Source: Butyricicoccus pullicaecorum DSM 23266
GTDB taxonomy: Bacteria > Bacillota > Clostridia > Oscillospirales > Butyricicoccaceae
Assembly (NCBI RefSeq): GCF_900167005.1
Contig: NZ_FUXW01000001.1
Coordinates: 744,001 to 808,000, forward strand
Length of the DNA stretch: 64,000 bases
Reading direction: 5' to 3'
Shown: piece after piece, positions 25,487-34,339 of the stretch
Layout of the letters: every line of letters starts with the position of its first letter
How positions within the stretch are numbered: position 1 is the first letter of the stretch
The notes under the pieces: model-generated
The model's input: the letters and a program-made list of their open reading frames with translations, nothing else
What the model was told of the DNA's origin: nothing
Databases searched by the model: none
Position numbers and translations under genes: made by a program

Positions 25487-28400
25487 TCAAAGCTCCCTTT
25501 CCGCGCTCTTTTTAGGCGCTGTCTTTTTGTGTTCCGTCCGGGGCTGGCTTTTCAGCTGCTCCATGACGGACTTTTTCTTGTCCCGTTCCTCCCGGTGGAC
25601 AGCTTCCGCTAAATCCATGAGGGAAATAGGCTGGCCGCTGCGGGCCTGCTGTTCCAGCTGCGCCACGGTCGGCTCTTTTGGGCCGTTGTTGATGATGCCG
25701 TCGATCATGCCGTAGTCATCCTCCAGCATCATTTCCGCATTTTTCAGCGGATTGTCCGGCAGGAATCCGGGAATCTCGGTGAAACCAACGCTGTCGCAGT
25801 AATGACAGGATACCTTACCGTCCTGCTTGATGGCAACAATGTCACTGACGCTCAGGGACGGGCTGTGAAAATCCACCGGCTTTTGCAGGTTGAACTGTTC
25901 ATACAGCGTTTCCAACTGCTCCATAGTGCTGCCGGAACCGTTCAGCGGGGCAGTGTAGATTAAGTCATAATTGTTTCGATCCACGGCCAGATTGTGCGAT
26001 TGCAGCCAGTCCAGATTCATAAACCGCACATTCTGCGGATCATCCCGGCTCACCTGATAAATGGCAAAGCAGCTGCCCTCATGGGAGAGAAACGCCTGCT
26101 CCCGTTCCAGCTGCCGGTCCTGCCGTTCCAGCACCTTTTCATGGAACGCCGGACTTTGCTCCCATTCCTCGTGTTCCACGCCGAAAAGTCCGCCATGCTC
26201 CATGATTTCCTCGGTGTCAAACACCATGCTTTCCGTGTTATCTTCATGGAGGATATAGACGGTCAACCCGGCAGCGTCCAGTTCCAGCGCCCGTTCTCTG
26301 GTGACAGGCAGCATCCCATCGTAAAAGTAGCCGTATCCCTGCATATCCGAAACAGATACTTCGCTGTCGGGCATGGGGTACTCATCCAAAGACTGTTCCT
26401 GAGCATCCGGCAGCTGGGTGTCGGCAGTTTCTGCGGTCTGCTGGCTGACCTGTTCCTGCATCTGCTGACAGGCTGCATCCTGCAAGGTCTCAATCATAGA
26501 CAGCGGGGCATCCTGAACAGACGGATTTTCCAGTTCCAGCCCCTCACAAATCTGCCGGACAGCGGCGGAACGGGACAGTTCCGGGGTATCCAGCTGGCCG
26601 CCGTCCAGTTCTTTCATGGTTTCTTTGTCATAGAGGGTATAGTCCCAGCCGGTATCGCACGGCTGAATGTGCAGATAGGTGGCATCGTTCAGAAGAAACA
26701 GAGCCTCGGCGGGTTCTGACAGTTCCTGCGGGGAATGTTCCGCATTGGCGGAAATCTCCTGATACTCTGTGCGATAGAGAGACGCAAGCTGTGCGGAAAG
26801 ATGTTCCGGGTCCACAAAATTGCTGTTATCGGCATCCGGGGCAGCGCCATTGTCCAGAGCCATCTCCATTTCTTCGTCCCGTTCCCATTTTGCCTGTTTC
26901 TGTTCCTCCAAAAAGAGAACCATATCCGCGATGTCATGGTGCAGGATTTTATCCGTGTATTGGGTAATTTGCGCCTGAATCTCTGTTTCTGAAAGGGTTT
27001 CGACACGAATTGCCTGTGCATACAAGACATATTCGCGGGCAAAGGACTCTGCCTGTTCTCTTGCTGGCGGCAGAACCACCGGAACAGTTTCTTTTTTCTG
27101 GGCGTTCAGGTCAATGCCGCGCTCCTTGCAGATTTCCTTGTAGTTGCGCTCGATGTCGTTAATCAGCTCGCAGGAAGTCTTGTTGATGGTCTCCAGACTG
27201 GCCCGTAATTCTTTCAGGTCCTTGTCCTTGCTCCAGGAAGCGATATAACCGAAACTGTTCTCGCCGGTCTGGATGCCAAAATACTGGCAGACTGCATAGG
27301 AAATACTTTCTGCTTCAACTTCTTCTGTGTTGCGGTCTTTGGGTTTTGGCTGGTCAGAAGCATTGTCTCCGGCAGCGGAAGTTTCCTGTATCTTTTGCCG
27401 GTCATGGAGCTTGCTGTGTGCAACCTCGTGAACAGTAGCAGAAACGGTCTGCACCTCGCTCATGCCTTCCCGGATGGCGATGCGCTGGCGGTCGGGTGAA
27501 AAATAGCCGTCCGTGTTGGCGGCCATCGCCTCAAACTCGATGGGAACCGAGGCAGAGCGCCGCACTGCCTCCAGAAACGCTTCATAGTGCGGAACCGTCC
27601 CGGACAGGGAAGAAGCCAGTTCCGGCAGGGGCTTGCCGTCCGTCTGGCTCACATCAAACACCTTGACCGGGCGAAACATGGGGATTTCGATTTCCTTTTC
27701 CTCCATAACTGCCTTGCCGTCTGCATCCAGAATGAGGGCATGGGTGTCCGGGTCTCGCTTCATTTCCTCGATTTTCTTTTTGTAGGGCGTGGGGGCGATG
27801 ATGGTGATGCCATGCTCACCCTTTTTCACATGGCGCTCAAACTGGTTTTTCCACTTGTTGAACCCGGCCACCAGCGTAGCTTCCGGCTTCTGCATATAGA
27901 TGAGCATGGTGTTGTTGACCGAATAACGGTGGAACTTGGACATAACGGACAGATAGCGTATATACTTTTCGCTCTCGAACAGCTCCTTGATGCCCTGTTC
28001 GATACCCGCCGTGATTTCCTGCAACCGTTCCCGGTTGGTGGGCTTATCAGCCATGATGTTCACTCTCCTCTCTAAATTAGCGATTGTTGATTGATGTTCA
28101 GCGATCCACAGCTTTTGTTCCTCTGGGCTGTCCTCCAGAAAAGAATCCAGCAGATAGCCGATATAATCCTTTTGCTGCACCGCCTCTAAAAAACGGGGGT
28201 GCATGGGTTCCACCGGTGTTTTGGGTGTGTAGCCCGTTTCCCACTTACGGAGCAGATGGAAATAGTCCGCCAAAACCCGAAAGGCATGGTCCCGGCTCTC
28301 CTGAAACTTCTGCGCCTCGGTTTTCTGCCGGACATAGTTCCGCCGGGGAGGGGCCTGACTGTCATAGATAAGGCCAAAATCCTGCGCCAGCTTCTCGGCG

Positions 28401-28630
28401 GCTTCCTTTGGGGACAGGTTGTAGATCCGGGCGGTCAGGTCTATCACATCGCCGGTGGCTCCGCAGCCGAAACAGTAGAAATATTCCTCGTTCAGCTTCA
28501 TGCTGGGATTTTTGTCATCGTGAAAGGGGCAGCAGGCCATGCTGTTCCGTCTGACCTCAATCCCATATCGTTCTGCGGCTTCCCGAATGGTGACAGACTG
28601 CTTGACCGTCTCAAATACATTTGCGCCCAT
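25487..28630 (-). CDS. CHC2 zinc finger - ArdC-like - YodL/LPD polyvalent protein (fusion)
   Basis: 1047 residues. The N-terminal CHC2 primase-type zinc finger has CPFHDD...YFYCFGCGATGD (about residues 33-62). After residue 193 begins an ArdC-like ssDNA-binding region (YIRYLSVMSKFHRYSVNNTMLI, FNKWKNQFERHVKKGEHGI), then a zincin motif HEVAHSKLHD near residue 400, then a long C-terminal part with YodL/LPD-type modules. An internal ATG at 28054 has a strong AGAGAGGAG site in frame, so a separate 855-residue product starting MADKPTNRERLQ is likely too. ArdC proteins counter restriction or protect entering ssDNA. ATG at 28630 is preferred over TTG at 28636. Confidence 0.85.
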   Translation of the reverse strand: MGANVFETVKQSVTIREAAERYGIEVRRNSMACCPFHDDKNPSMKLNEEYFYCFGCGATGDVIDLTARIYNLSPKEAAEKLAQDFGLIYDSQAPPRRNYVRQKTEAQKFQESRDHAFRVLADYFHLLRKWETGYTPKTPVEPMHPRFLEAVQQKDYIGYLLDSFLEDSPEEQKLWIAEHQSTIANLERRVNIMADKPTNRERLQEITAGIEQGIKELFESEKYIRYLSVMSKFHRYSVNNTMLIYMQKPEATLVAGFNKWKNQFERHVKKGEHGITIIAPTPYKKKIEEMKRDPDTHALILDADGKAVMEEKEIEIPMFRPVKVFDVSQTDGKPLPELASSLSGTVPHYEAFLEAVRRSASVPIEFEAMAANTDGYFSPDRQRIAIREGMSEVQTVSATVHEVAHSKLHDRQKIQETSAAGDNASDQPKPKDRNTEEVEAESISYAVCQYFGIQTGENSFGYIASWSKDKDLKELRASLETINKTSCELINDIERNYKEICKERGIDLNAQKKETVPVVLPPAREQAESFAREYVLYAQAIRVETLSETEIQAQITQYTDKILHHDIADMVLFLEEQKQAKWERDEEMEMALDNGAAPDADNSNFVDPEHLSAQLASLYRTEYQEISANAEHSPQELSEPAEALFLLNDATYLHIQPCDTGWDYTLYDKETMKELDGGQLDTPELSRSAAVRQICEGLELENPSVQDAPLSMIETLQDAACQQMQEQVSQQTAETADTQLPDAQEQSLDEYPMPDSEVSVSDMQGYGYFYDGMLPVTRERALELDAAGLTVYILHEDNTESMVFDTEEIMEHGGLFGVEHEEWEQSPAFHEKVLERQDRQLEREQAFLSHEGSCFAIYQVSRDDPQNVRFMNLDWLQSHNLAVDRNNYDLIYTAPLNGSGSTMEQLETLYEQFNLQKPVDFHSPSLSVSDIVAIKQDGKVSCHYCDSVGFTEIPGFLPDNPLKNAEMMLEDDYGMIDGIINNGPKEPTVAQLEQQARSGQPISLMDLAEAVHREERDKKKSVMEQLKSQPRTEHKKTAPKKSAEREL

Positions 28631-28632
28631 CG

Positions 28633-28914
28633 TCAATCAGATTTCGATTTGGGGATGGGCGGCCTGTACCCGGCAGCCTTGGCCCGTTCACTGGCAGCCT
28701 TGCGGCGCTCGGCGCTGTATGGCTCCCGGACGGACACACAGCGTTTGGGAACTGTAAAATTGTGCTTATCCTTTTTACAAACCTGTTCCGGGTGCTTTTG
28801 GGAAAGGCGGGTCAGCTTCACCATCAGTTTCCGGTCATGGGTATAAACTTCGGCGGTGTCCTCGGCCTGGTTGTAGAGGAGAATGGTTTCCTGTTCATAA
28901 AGGGAGAGCTTCAT
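28633..28914 (-). CDS. Hypothetical basic protein of ICE backbone
   Basis: 93 residues, strongly basic at the C-terminus (SVREPYSAERRKAASERAKAAGYRPP). The N-terminus SLYEQETILLYNQAEDTAEVYTHD resembles small conserved proteins between topoisomerase and primase genes of Tn1549-like elements. Function unknown. It overlaps the topoisomerase stop by an ATGA junction and stops just before the next start. Confidence 0.8.
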   Translation of the reverse strand: MKLSLYEQETILLYNQAEDTAEVYTHDRKLMVKLTRLSQKHPEQVCKKDKHNFTVPKRCVSVREPYSAERRKAASERAKAAGYRPPIPKSKSD

Positions 28915-31028
28915 TTTGCACCGCCTTTCTGCCGGTCAAATTCCAGCTTGAAGTTGGCGTACCGCCCATCGTCCTCCAGAACCACTGTGGCATCATAGGT
29001 CTTGCCGGTCTTTTCGGAATAGCAGCCGGTGATCCTTGTACGGCCATCCTTGAGCAGTGCTGTCACCAGTGCCTTGGTAGGCTGCTTTTTCTTGGCTGCC
29101 CACCATTTGTTGTTTTTCCAGATGGCAAATTTGCAGGATTCTGTCTGGCAGAAGAACCCTTTTTGCAGTTCCGCCACATCACCGCCGCAGCGGGGGCATT
29201 TGCCCACCACTTCGCGGGGCGGCGTGAACAGGTACTCAGTCCCCTTGATGACCTGATAGGTTCTCACCAACTCCCGGAGCATGGCACAGATCCCGCCCAT
29301 GAAGTCCTCCGGGGACAGCTCGCCGCGCTCGATCTCGCTTAAACGGTGTTCCCATTCAGCGGTCAGCAGGGGCGATTGCAGCTGTTCCGGCAGAACGGTA
29401 ATCAGGGACACCGCATCTTTGGATGGCATGAGCTGCACAGCTTTCTTACTCTTTTTTCGCTCCAAAAAGCCGGTGGACACCAGCTTTTCCAGAATCCCGG
29501 CGCGGGTGGCCGGGGTTCCTAAACCCTGACGCTCCGCATCCTCCGGCATATCGTCTTTCCCGGCAGTTTCCATCGCGGAAAGCAGCGTATCCTCGGTGAA
29601 GTGTTTGGGCGGGCTGGTTTTGCCCTCCTTGACGGTAGCGCCGGAAAGGTGCAGCGTCTGACCCTCGGACAGTTCTGGCAGACGGCCTCCGTCCGGCAGG
29701 GCCTTGTCCTCGGTTTCCTTGTCCGGCTCCGCATTTTTCAGCGCAGCACGGTAGGCAGCGTCCAGCGCCCGCCAGCCGGGGCGCTTCACCGTTTTGCCCT
29801 TGGTGGTAAACTCCGCACCGGCACACTCCACGGTGACAGCAGTTTCTGAGTAAGTATGCGGTTCCGCCACCGCGCACAGCAGGCGCAAGGCTACAAGTTC
29901 CAAAATCATCCGTTCACCCACCGGCAGACTGGACAGGTCGGCGTTTTGGAGATTGCGGGTGGGGATCACTGCATGGTGGTCGGTCACTTTTTTGTCGTTG
30001 ATGACCGCACCGGCATCACAGGAAATGGCGATCCCTTTGCGAAACGGCATGGCGTTGGCAACCAGATTGACCAGCACCGGCAATCCCTCTGCCATATCCG
30101 AAGTCAGATAGCGGCTGTCTGTGCGGGGATAGGTGCAGAGCTTCTTTTCATACAGGTTTTGCAGATAATCAAGCGTTTGCTGGGCCGTATATCCCAACAA
30201 TCGGTTGGCATCCCGTTGGAGGGTAGTCAGGTCATAGAGGGCGGGCGGCTTCTCGGATTTGTCCTTGCGCTCCACCTTTTTGACCGTCACATCCGCACCC
30301 TGACAGGCAGTTTTCAGCTGCTCGGCGGCAGCCTTATCCGCCATGCGTTCCCCGGAAACGGAAAACTCAGGTAGCTCCAGGACTATCGTGTAAAACGGAA
30401 CCGGCTTGAAGGTGTCGATCTCGGCTTCCCGCTGAACGATGAGGGCCAGCGTCGGGGACATGACGCGCCCAATATTCAAAGTGCGGTGGTACAGCACCGA
30501 AAACAGTCTTGTGGCGTTGATACCAACCAGCCAGTCTGCCTTGGCGCGGCAGAGGGCCGCCTGATGCAGACCGTCATAGTCCGCACCGGGGCGCAGGTTC
30601 GCAAAGCCCTCCCGGATGGCGGAGTCCTCCATTGAGGAAATCCAGAGCCGCTTCATGGGTTTTTGGCATCCCGCCAGCTCATAGACGCTGCGGAAAATTA
30701 ACTCACCCTCGCGTCCGGCATCGCAGGCGTTTACCACCTCGGTCACGTCCGGGGCGTTCATCAGCTGTTTCAGGACAGCAAACTGTTTCTTTTTGTCTTT
30801 GCCCACCACCATCTGCCAATGCTCCGGTAGGATGGGCAGATCGTCATAGCGCCACTTGGCATAGTCCGGGTTATATACATCGGCATCGGCCAACCCAGCC
30901 AGATGCCCCACGCACCAGCTGACCCGCCAGCCGTTTCCTTCCAGATAGCCGTCCTTGCGGACAGTCGCGCCGATCACGGTGGCCAGACTTTGGGCAACAG
31001 ACGGTTTTTCAGCGATTACCAGCTTCAT
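28911..31028 (-). CDS. topB: DNA topoisomerase III (type IA)
   Basis: 705 residues. The TOPRIM domain begins KLVIAEKPSVAQ and contains NACDAGREGELIFR. The catalytic tyrosine lies in LCTYPRTDSRYLT near residue 298, and GRVMSPTLALIV is the type IA active-site region. A C-terminal zinc ribbon (CPRCGGDVAELQKGFFCQTESC) follows. The start at 31028 has AAGGAGG upstream. ICE-encoded topoisomerases resolve or relax transfer intermediates. The gene overlaps its small upstream neighbour by 20 bases. Confidence 0.93.
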   Translation of the reverse strand: MKLVIAEKPSVAQSLATVIGATVRKDGYLEGNGWRVSWCVGHLAGLADADVYNPDYAKWRYDDLPILPEHWQMVVGKDKKKQFAVLKQLMNAPDVTEVVNACDAGREGELIFRSVYELAGCQKPMKRLWISSMEDSAIREGFANLRPGADYDGLHQAALCRAKADWLVGINATRLFSVLYHRTLNIGRVMSPTLALIVQREAEIDTFKPVPFYTIVLELPEFSVSGERMADKAAAEQLKTACQGADVTVKKVERKDKSEKPPALYDLTTLQRDANRLLGYTAQQTLDYLQNLYEKKLCTYPRTDSRYLTSDMAEGLPVLVNLVANAMPFRKGIAISCDAGAVINDKKVTDHHAVIPTRNLQNADLSSLPVGERMILELVALRLLCAVAEPHTYSETAVTVECAGAEFTTKGKTVKRPGWRALDAAYRAALKNAEPDKETEDKALPDGGRLPELSEGQTLHLSGATVKEGKTSPPKHFTEDTLLSAMETAGKDDMPEDAERQGLGTPATRAGILEKLVSTGFLERKKSKKAVQLMPSKDAVSLITVLPEQLQSPLLTAEWEHRLSEIERGELSPEDFMGGICAMLRELVRTYQVIKGTEYLFTPPREVVGKCPRCGGDVAELQKGFFCQTESCKFAIWKNNKWWAAKKKQPTKALVTALLKDGRTRITGCYSEKTGKTYDATVVLEDDGRYANFKLEFDRQKGGAK

Positions 31029-31221
31029 GGTTTGTTTTCCTCCTTTTCTTGAGCCATCGTTCCATCTCACGATGGCAGACTCCCACGCAGGGCTGCCCAT
31101 AATTCCCACAGCCATAACAGGGGTGGCTTTTGGGTAAAGAGAGAGGACGGGAAGTGTCCTTCCCGCCCTCCGGCCTGCGTGTCATCATGCGTTCATAGGG
31201 GCTGTCGGTAAACCGGGTCAT
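31009..31221 (-). CDS. Small cysteine-rich ICE protein
   Basis: 70 residues with a Cys/His cluster (HPCYGCGNYGQPCVGVCHRE) that could bind zinc, flanked by basic regions. The start overlaps the DUF4366 stop (ATGA) and GTGAGGATGAG precedes it, and the end overlaps the topoisomerase start, so it is a coupled operon member. No named family recognised. Confidence 0.7.
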   Translation of the reverse strand: MTRFTDSPYERMMTRRPEGGKDTSRPLSLPKSHPCYGCGNYGQPCVGVCHREMERWLKKRRKTNHEAGNR

Positions 31222-31985
31222 GGGGTCTCATCCTCACTTTCTTCACCGCCGCCCCTGTCAGAGTCCAGCTCGTCCGATTCCTCGTCCTCCAGTTCGATGT
31301 CTTCCTCGTCCGGCAGTTCCTCGCCGTCCTCATAGTCATAATCGTCTGGATTGCTGCTGTTTTTGTGGTTGGCTTTACCCTTAATAAATTTGAAGTAGGC
31401 AAAGGCAGCGCCGCCCATCACAGCCAGCACCAGCAGCAGGACAGCCGGGTTTAGTCCTGCGGATTCTTTTTTCTCAGGCTTCGCAGGTTCCTCCGGTGTT
31501 TCCGGCTCCGGTTCCTTGCCGGTACAGCCGGTCATGTCCGTACTGCACACCTCGCATTTGGTGTTGACTGCACCGGCTTCACATTTTTCCGTGCAGTTGC
31601 AGACAGCGGGCGGTTTCTCGGCGGATTGCCCGTCCTCCATCAGCGCCATCAGGTCGGCCTCGTCCACCTGATTTAAGAAATGGACGGCGGTTTCCTTGTC
31701 CTCGTTGGCCCGGTCAATGAGGATATAAAAATAGTTGCCCGCCTTGGTGGTGACGGTAATGAGCTGCTTGTTGCCGCCGAAATCGTCCACCAGGGCAACG
31801 TTGCCCTCCGGGGTCAGGGCAGGGCTGTCCTCGGTTTCCTCCACCACCACATCTTCATCGTTGGTGGCATCCTCTGCCGGGGGCTGCTCCGTTCCCTGGG
31901 CAAAAGCGGTGACAGAAAAACCGCCCATCAGCACCAGTGCGGCGCAGAGGGCGGAAAGGGTCTTAAAAATTCTCTTATTCTTCAT
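31218..31985 (-). CDS. DUF4366 secreted/membrane protein
   Basis: 255 residues: signal peptide (KNKRIFKTLSALCAALVLMGGFSVTAFA), an extracellular domain with VDDFGGNKQLITVTTKAGNYFYILIDR, a cysteine cluster (CNCTEKCEAG...CEVC...CTG), a single membrane helix (AVLLLVLAVMGGAAFAYF) and an acidic cytoplasmic tail. DUF4366 proteins are constant partners of Tn1549-like secretion genes. The start at 31985 follows GGGAGGA. Confidence 0.88.
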   Translation of the reverse strand: MKNKRIFKTLSALCAALVLMGGFSVTAFAQGTEQPPAEDATNDEDVVVEETEDSPALTPEGNVALVDDFGGNKQLITVTTKAGNYFYILIDRANEDKETAVHFLNQVDEADLMALMEDGQSAEKPPAVCNCTEKCEAGAVNTKCEVCSTDMTGCTGKEPEPETPEEPAKPEKKESAGLNPAVLLLVLAVMGGAAFAYFKFIKGKANHKNSSNPDDYDYEDGEELPDEEDIELEDEESDELDSDRGGGEESEDETP

Positions 31986-32217
31986 GGGCGGTGTCCTCCC
32001 GTTCGTCATGGACAGCCATACCGGGGTGCGTGCCGCCGGACAGCATGGCGCTTAACTGCTCAGGGGTCATACGCATAGCGCGCACCATCTGGACGATCTC
32101 CAGATTTTCCGCTTCAGTTTTCTGCGCTTCCAGCGTTTTCAGCTTTTCCTGATACTCTGCGATCTTCTCACGGGTTTTCGCAATTTCCCGGTCAATGCGT
32201 TCAATTTTCGTAGCCAT
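31975..32217 (-). CDS. DUF4315 family protein
   Basis: 80 residues forming an N-terminal coiled coil (KIERIDREIAKTREKIAEYQ, LKTLEAQKTEAENLEIVQ) followed by MRMTPEQLSAMLSGG, characteristic of DUF4315. The ATG at 32217 has AGGAG upstream. It overlaps DUF4366 by 11 bases. Probable secretion-complex accessory. Confidence 0.85.
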   Translation of the reverse strand: MATKIERIDREIAKTREKIAEYQEKLKTLEAQKTEAENLEIVQMVRAMRMTPEQLSAMLSGGTHPGMAVHDEREDTAHEE

Positions 32218-32244
32218 AATCAATCACTCCTATCAAAAGATTTG

Positions 32245-33978
32245 TCACCAGTTCATCAGGCCGTAGCCCTTGATGCACTCGTAGTTCACATCGTAACTTC
32301 TGATTTTGCAGGCATCGCCGCTGTTTCCCTCTACGGTATAGACCCGGCTGCCGTCTGTGCCGATGACGATGCCCACATGGTCGGCGCTGCCGTCCAGGTC
32401 CCAATCGAAGAAGATGGCATCGCCGGGGGCCAGATTGTCATAGCCCCGCGCGCCCCATTGTCCATGAGATTGGAACCAGGGAACCCCTTGGGACTGGCAG
32501 CCTGCAAAGCGCGGTTCAGACAGACCCATCTGGCCGTAGCACCAGGACACGAAGCAGGCGCACCATTCCACACGGGAATTGAAGCCGTACCAGCTCCAGT
32601 AGGGCTGCCCGCCCACATTGCCCACCTGACGTTTGGCCAGTTCCACCAGCTCCGGGTTGCCGGGGCGTGTACCGTTGATAAACTCCACACCCTCCAAACT
32701 CTCGGAATCGCTGGTATTTGTGGAACCGCCGCCGAAGATCAGCGGCTTGTTGCCCAGGGTGGTCCGGTACACCTGATACATTTCCAGCTGGTCCGGGGTC
32801 AAAAGCTCCGTGGCAACGGAGGAAATGGGTTTGCTGGTAAGCGTTACATTCAAAATGTAGTAGTTATAGGGAACCTCAACGGTATAGCTGTTGCCCTCGC
32901 TGTCCGTCCGGGTTTCCGTCCGGTAGCGCACCTCGACTTCCTCGGTAAGCGTCAGCTGATACTGTGCGTTGAATACGCGCTCCAGCTCCGCCTGTGCGCT
33001 CTGTCGGGTGTAGCCCTGCAACACGGCAGACAGGTATGCCGCAAGCTCATGGGGGTCATGTCCGATCATATCCAGGTCATAACGGTATTCGTCATATCCC
33101 AGATAGCTGCTCTCAATGTTGTCGATCTCGGCTTGCAGCGCCGCTTCCTTGGCGGCGTAATCGGCCTCCACCGCAACAAGTTCCGGGTCATCCGACGGAT
33201 AGGTAGAACCGGAAATGGCAGAACCAATGCTCTGCGCCATCATGGAGCAGGAGGACATGGTATTGAGCAGCAGGCAGATGAGCAGAAAAATCGCGCCCAC
33301 AAGCAAGAAGCCTTTTTTGTGACGCATAACAAATGCTCCGGCCTGCTGTGCCTTTTCCTTGACCGTCTTGGCGGCTTTGCCGGTCTTTTTTGCGGTGTTG
33401 GCGGTGTTTCCGGCAGCTTGACCGGCGCGCTTGGCGGCGGCGTATTCCTTTTTAATGGCCTGTTTCTGCTGCCAGCGTGAAAACGGATTGCTGGTAAGCT
33501 GGGGATTTTCCCGCAAAGACTTCTGGTACAGGGCGTTCACATTGGCCTTTTCCAGCTTTTGTTCCGCCTGTGCCGCCTTGCGGTATGGCTTCAGCTTGTG
33601 ACTGCGGTAGCCTTCCTGGACCAGCCGCGCACCGGTTTCAACAGCTTCCTCAGACTTGTGGGCGCTCTCCACGCCCACATTGTCCTGTTCCGTTTTACGG
33701 ATTTCCTTGTGAAGTTTCCCCAGCGCCGCATCTCCCGGAGCATCCCGGACCGCCTGGGACAGCTTGGAGGGCGGCTTTTTCTTATCCTCCAGCACCAGTT
33801 TGGTGGTCACTTTGCCGGTCTTAGGGTCCACCGTTTTTTGCCGCACCTGCTTTTTGGGGATTTTCGCCTGCGCTCTGTCTGCTTTGGCGGCGGCCCGGTC
33901 TGCTTTACGGATGGGCTTTTCCAGCGCCGGGTCAGCGCGTTCCTCGTCTGTAAAGTGCAGGCGCGGTTCCTTACGCAT
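32245..33978 (-). CDS. CHAP-domain cell wall hydrolase (CD1108-like, VirB1 role)
   Basis: 577 residues. A long basic, Ala/Lys-rich cytoplasmic part (1-225) precedes one membrane helix (FLLVGAIFLLICLLLN). A VirB8-like extracellular stretch follows, then a C-terminal CHAP amidase/peptidase with nucleophile region EWCACFVSWCYGQMG and DHVGIVIG containing the catalytic His. It would open the cell wall for the transfer channel. It overlaps the upstream gene; ATG at 33978 chosen over an in-frame GTG. Confidence 0.88.
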   Translation of the reverse strand: MRKEPRLHFTDEERADPALEKPIRKADRAAAKADRAQAKIPKKQVRQKTVDPKTGKVTTKLVLEDKKKPPSKLSQAVRDAPGDAALGKLHKEIRKTEQDNVGVESAHKSEEAVETGARLVQEGYRSHKLKPYRKAAQAEQKLEKANVNALYQKSLRENPQLTSNPFSRWQQKQAIKKEYAAAKRAGQAAGNTANTAKKTGKAAKTVKEKAQQAGAFVMRHKKGFLLVGAIFLLICLLLNTMSSCSMMAQSIGSAISGSTYPSDDPELVAVEADYAAKEAALQAEIDNIESSYLGYDEYRYDLDMIGHDPHELAAYLSAVLQGYTRQSAQAELERVFNAQYQLTLTEEVEVRYRTETRTDSEGNSYTVEVPYNYYILNVTLTSKPISSVATELLTPDQLEMYQVYRTTLGNKPLIFGGGSTNTSDSESLEGVEFINGTRPGNPELVELAKRQVGNVGGQPYWSWYGFNSRVEWCACFVSWCYGQMGLSEPRFAGCQSQGVPWFQSHGQWGARGYDNLAPGDAIFFDWDLDGSADHVGIVIGTDGSRVYTVEGNSGDACKIRSYDVNYECIKGYGLMNW

Positions 33979-34339
33979 ACCAGCCACCCGCCATCAGGTC
34001 ATCCAGCAGCACACAGGTTTCCGCATATACTGGAATCTGAATGGTTTCTGCCGGAAAAACCGTTGTGGACAGGAAAAGCGCCATCAGGGTTCCTCTTGCC
34101 ATGTCCCGATCCTGAATTGGGCTGCCAATAAACAGCTTGGGAACATCCGGTATGCCCTCTGTCCAGATATGGTGAATCCGGGTAAATCCGGCATAGCCCT
34201 TGGGCGTGAGATTTTTTGCTGTCTTTTCCTGCTCATAGCAGTAATGGACGGCGGCGCGAAGCAGTTCCACCATCTGCTCACAGCCGCTGACAGCGGCCAG
34301 AAGCAGACCTGCGCCTTTTTCAATTTCTTTCTTTGTCAT
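33971..34339 (-). CDS. Hypothetical ICE protein between VirB4 and CHAP hydrolase
   Basis: 122 residues, no membrane segment. It includes AAVSGCEQMVELLRAAVHYCYEQ and IPVYAETCVLLDDLMAGGWYA. No named domain recognised. ATG at 34339 used because an earlier ATG abuts the GGAGG with no spacing. It overlaps both neighbours, so it is a fixed part of the secretion operon. Confidence 0.78.
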   Translation of the reverse strand: MTKKEIEKGAGLLLAAVSGCEQMVELLRAAVHYCYEQEKTAKNLTPKGYAGFTRIHHIWTEGIPDVPKLFIGSPIQDRDMARGTLMALFLSTTVFPAETIQIPVYAETCVLLDDLMAGGWYA

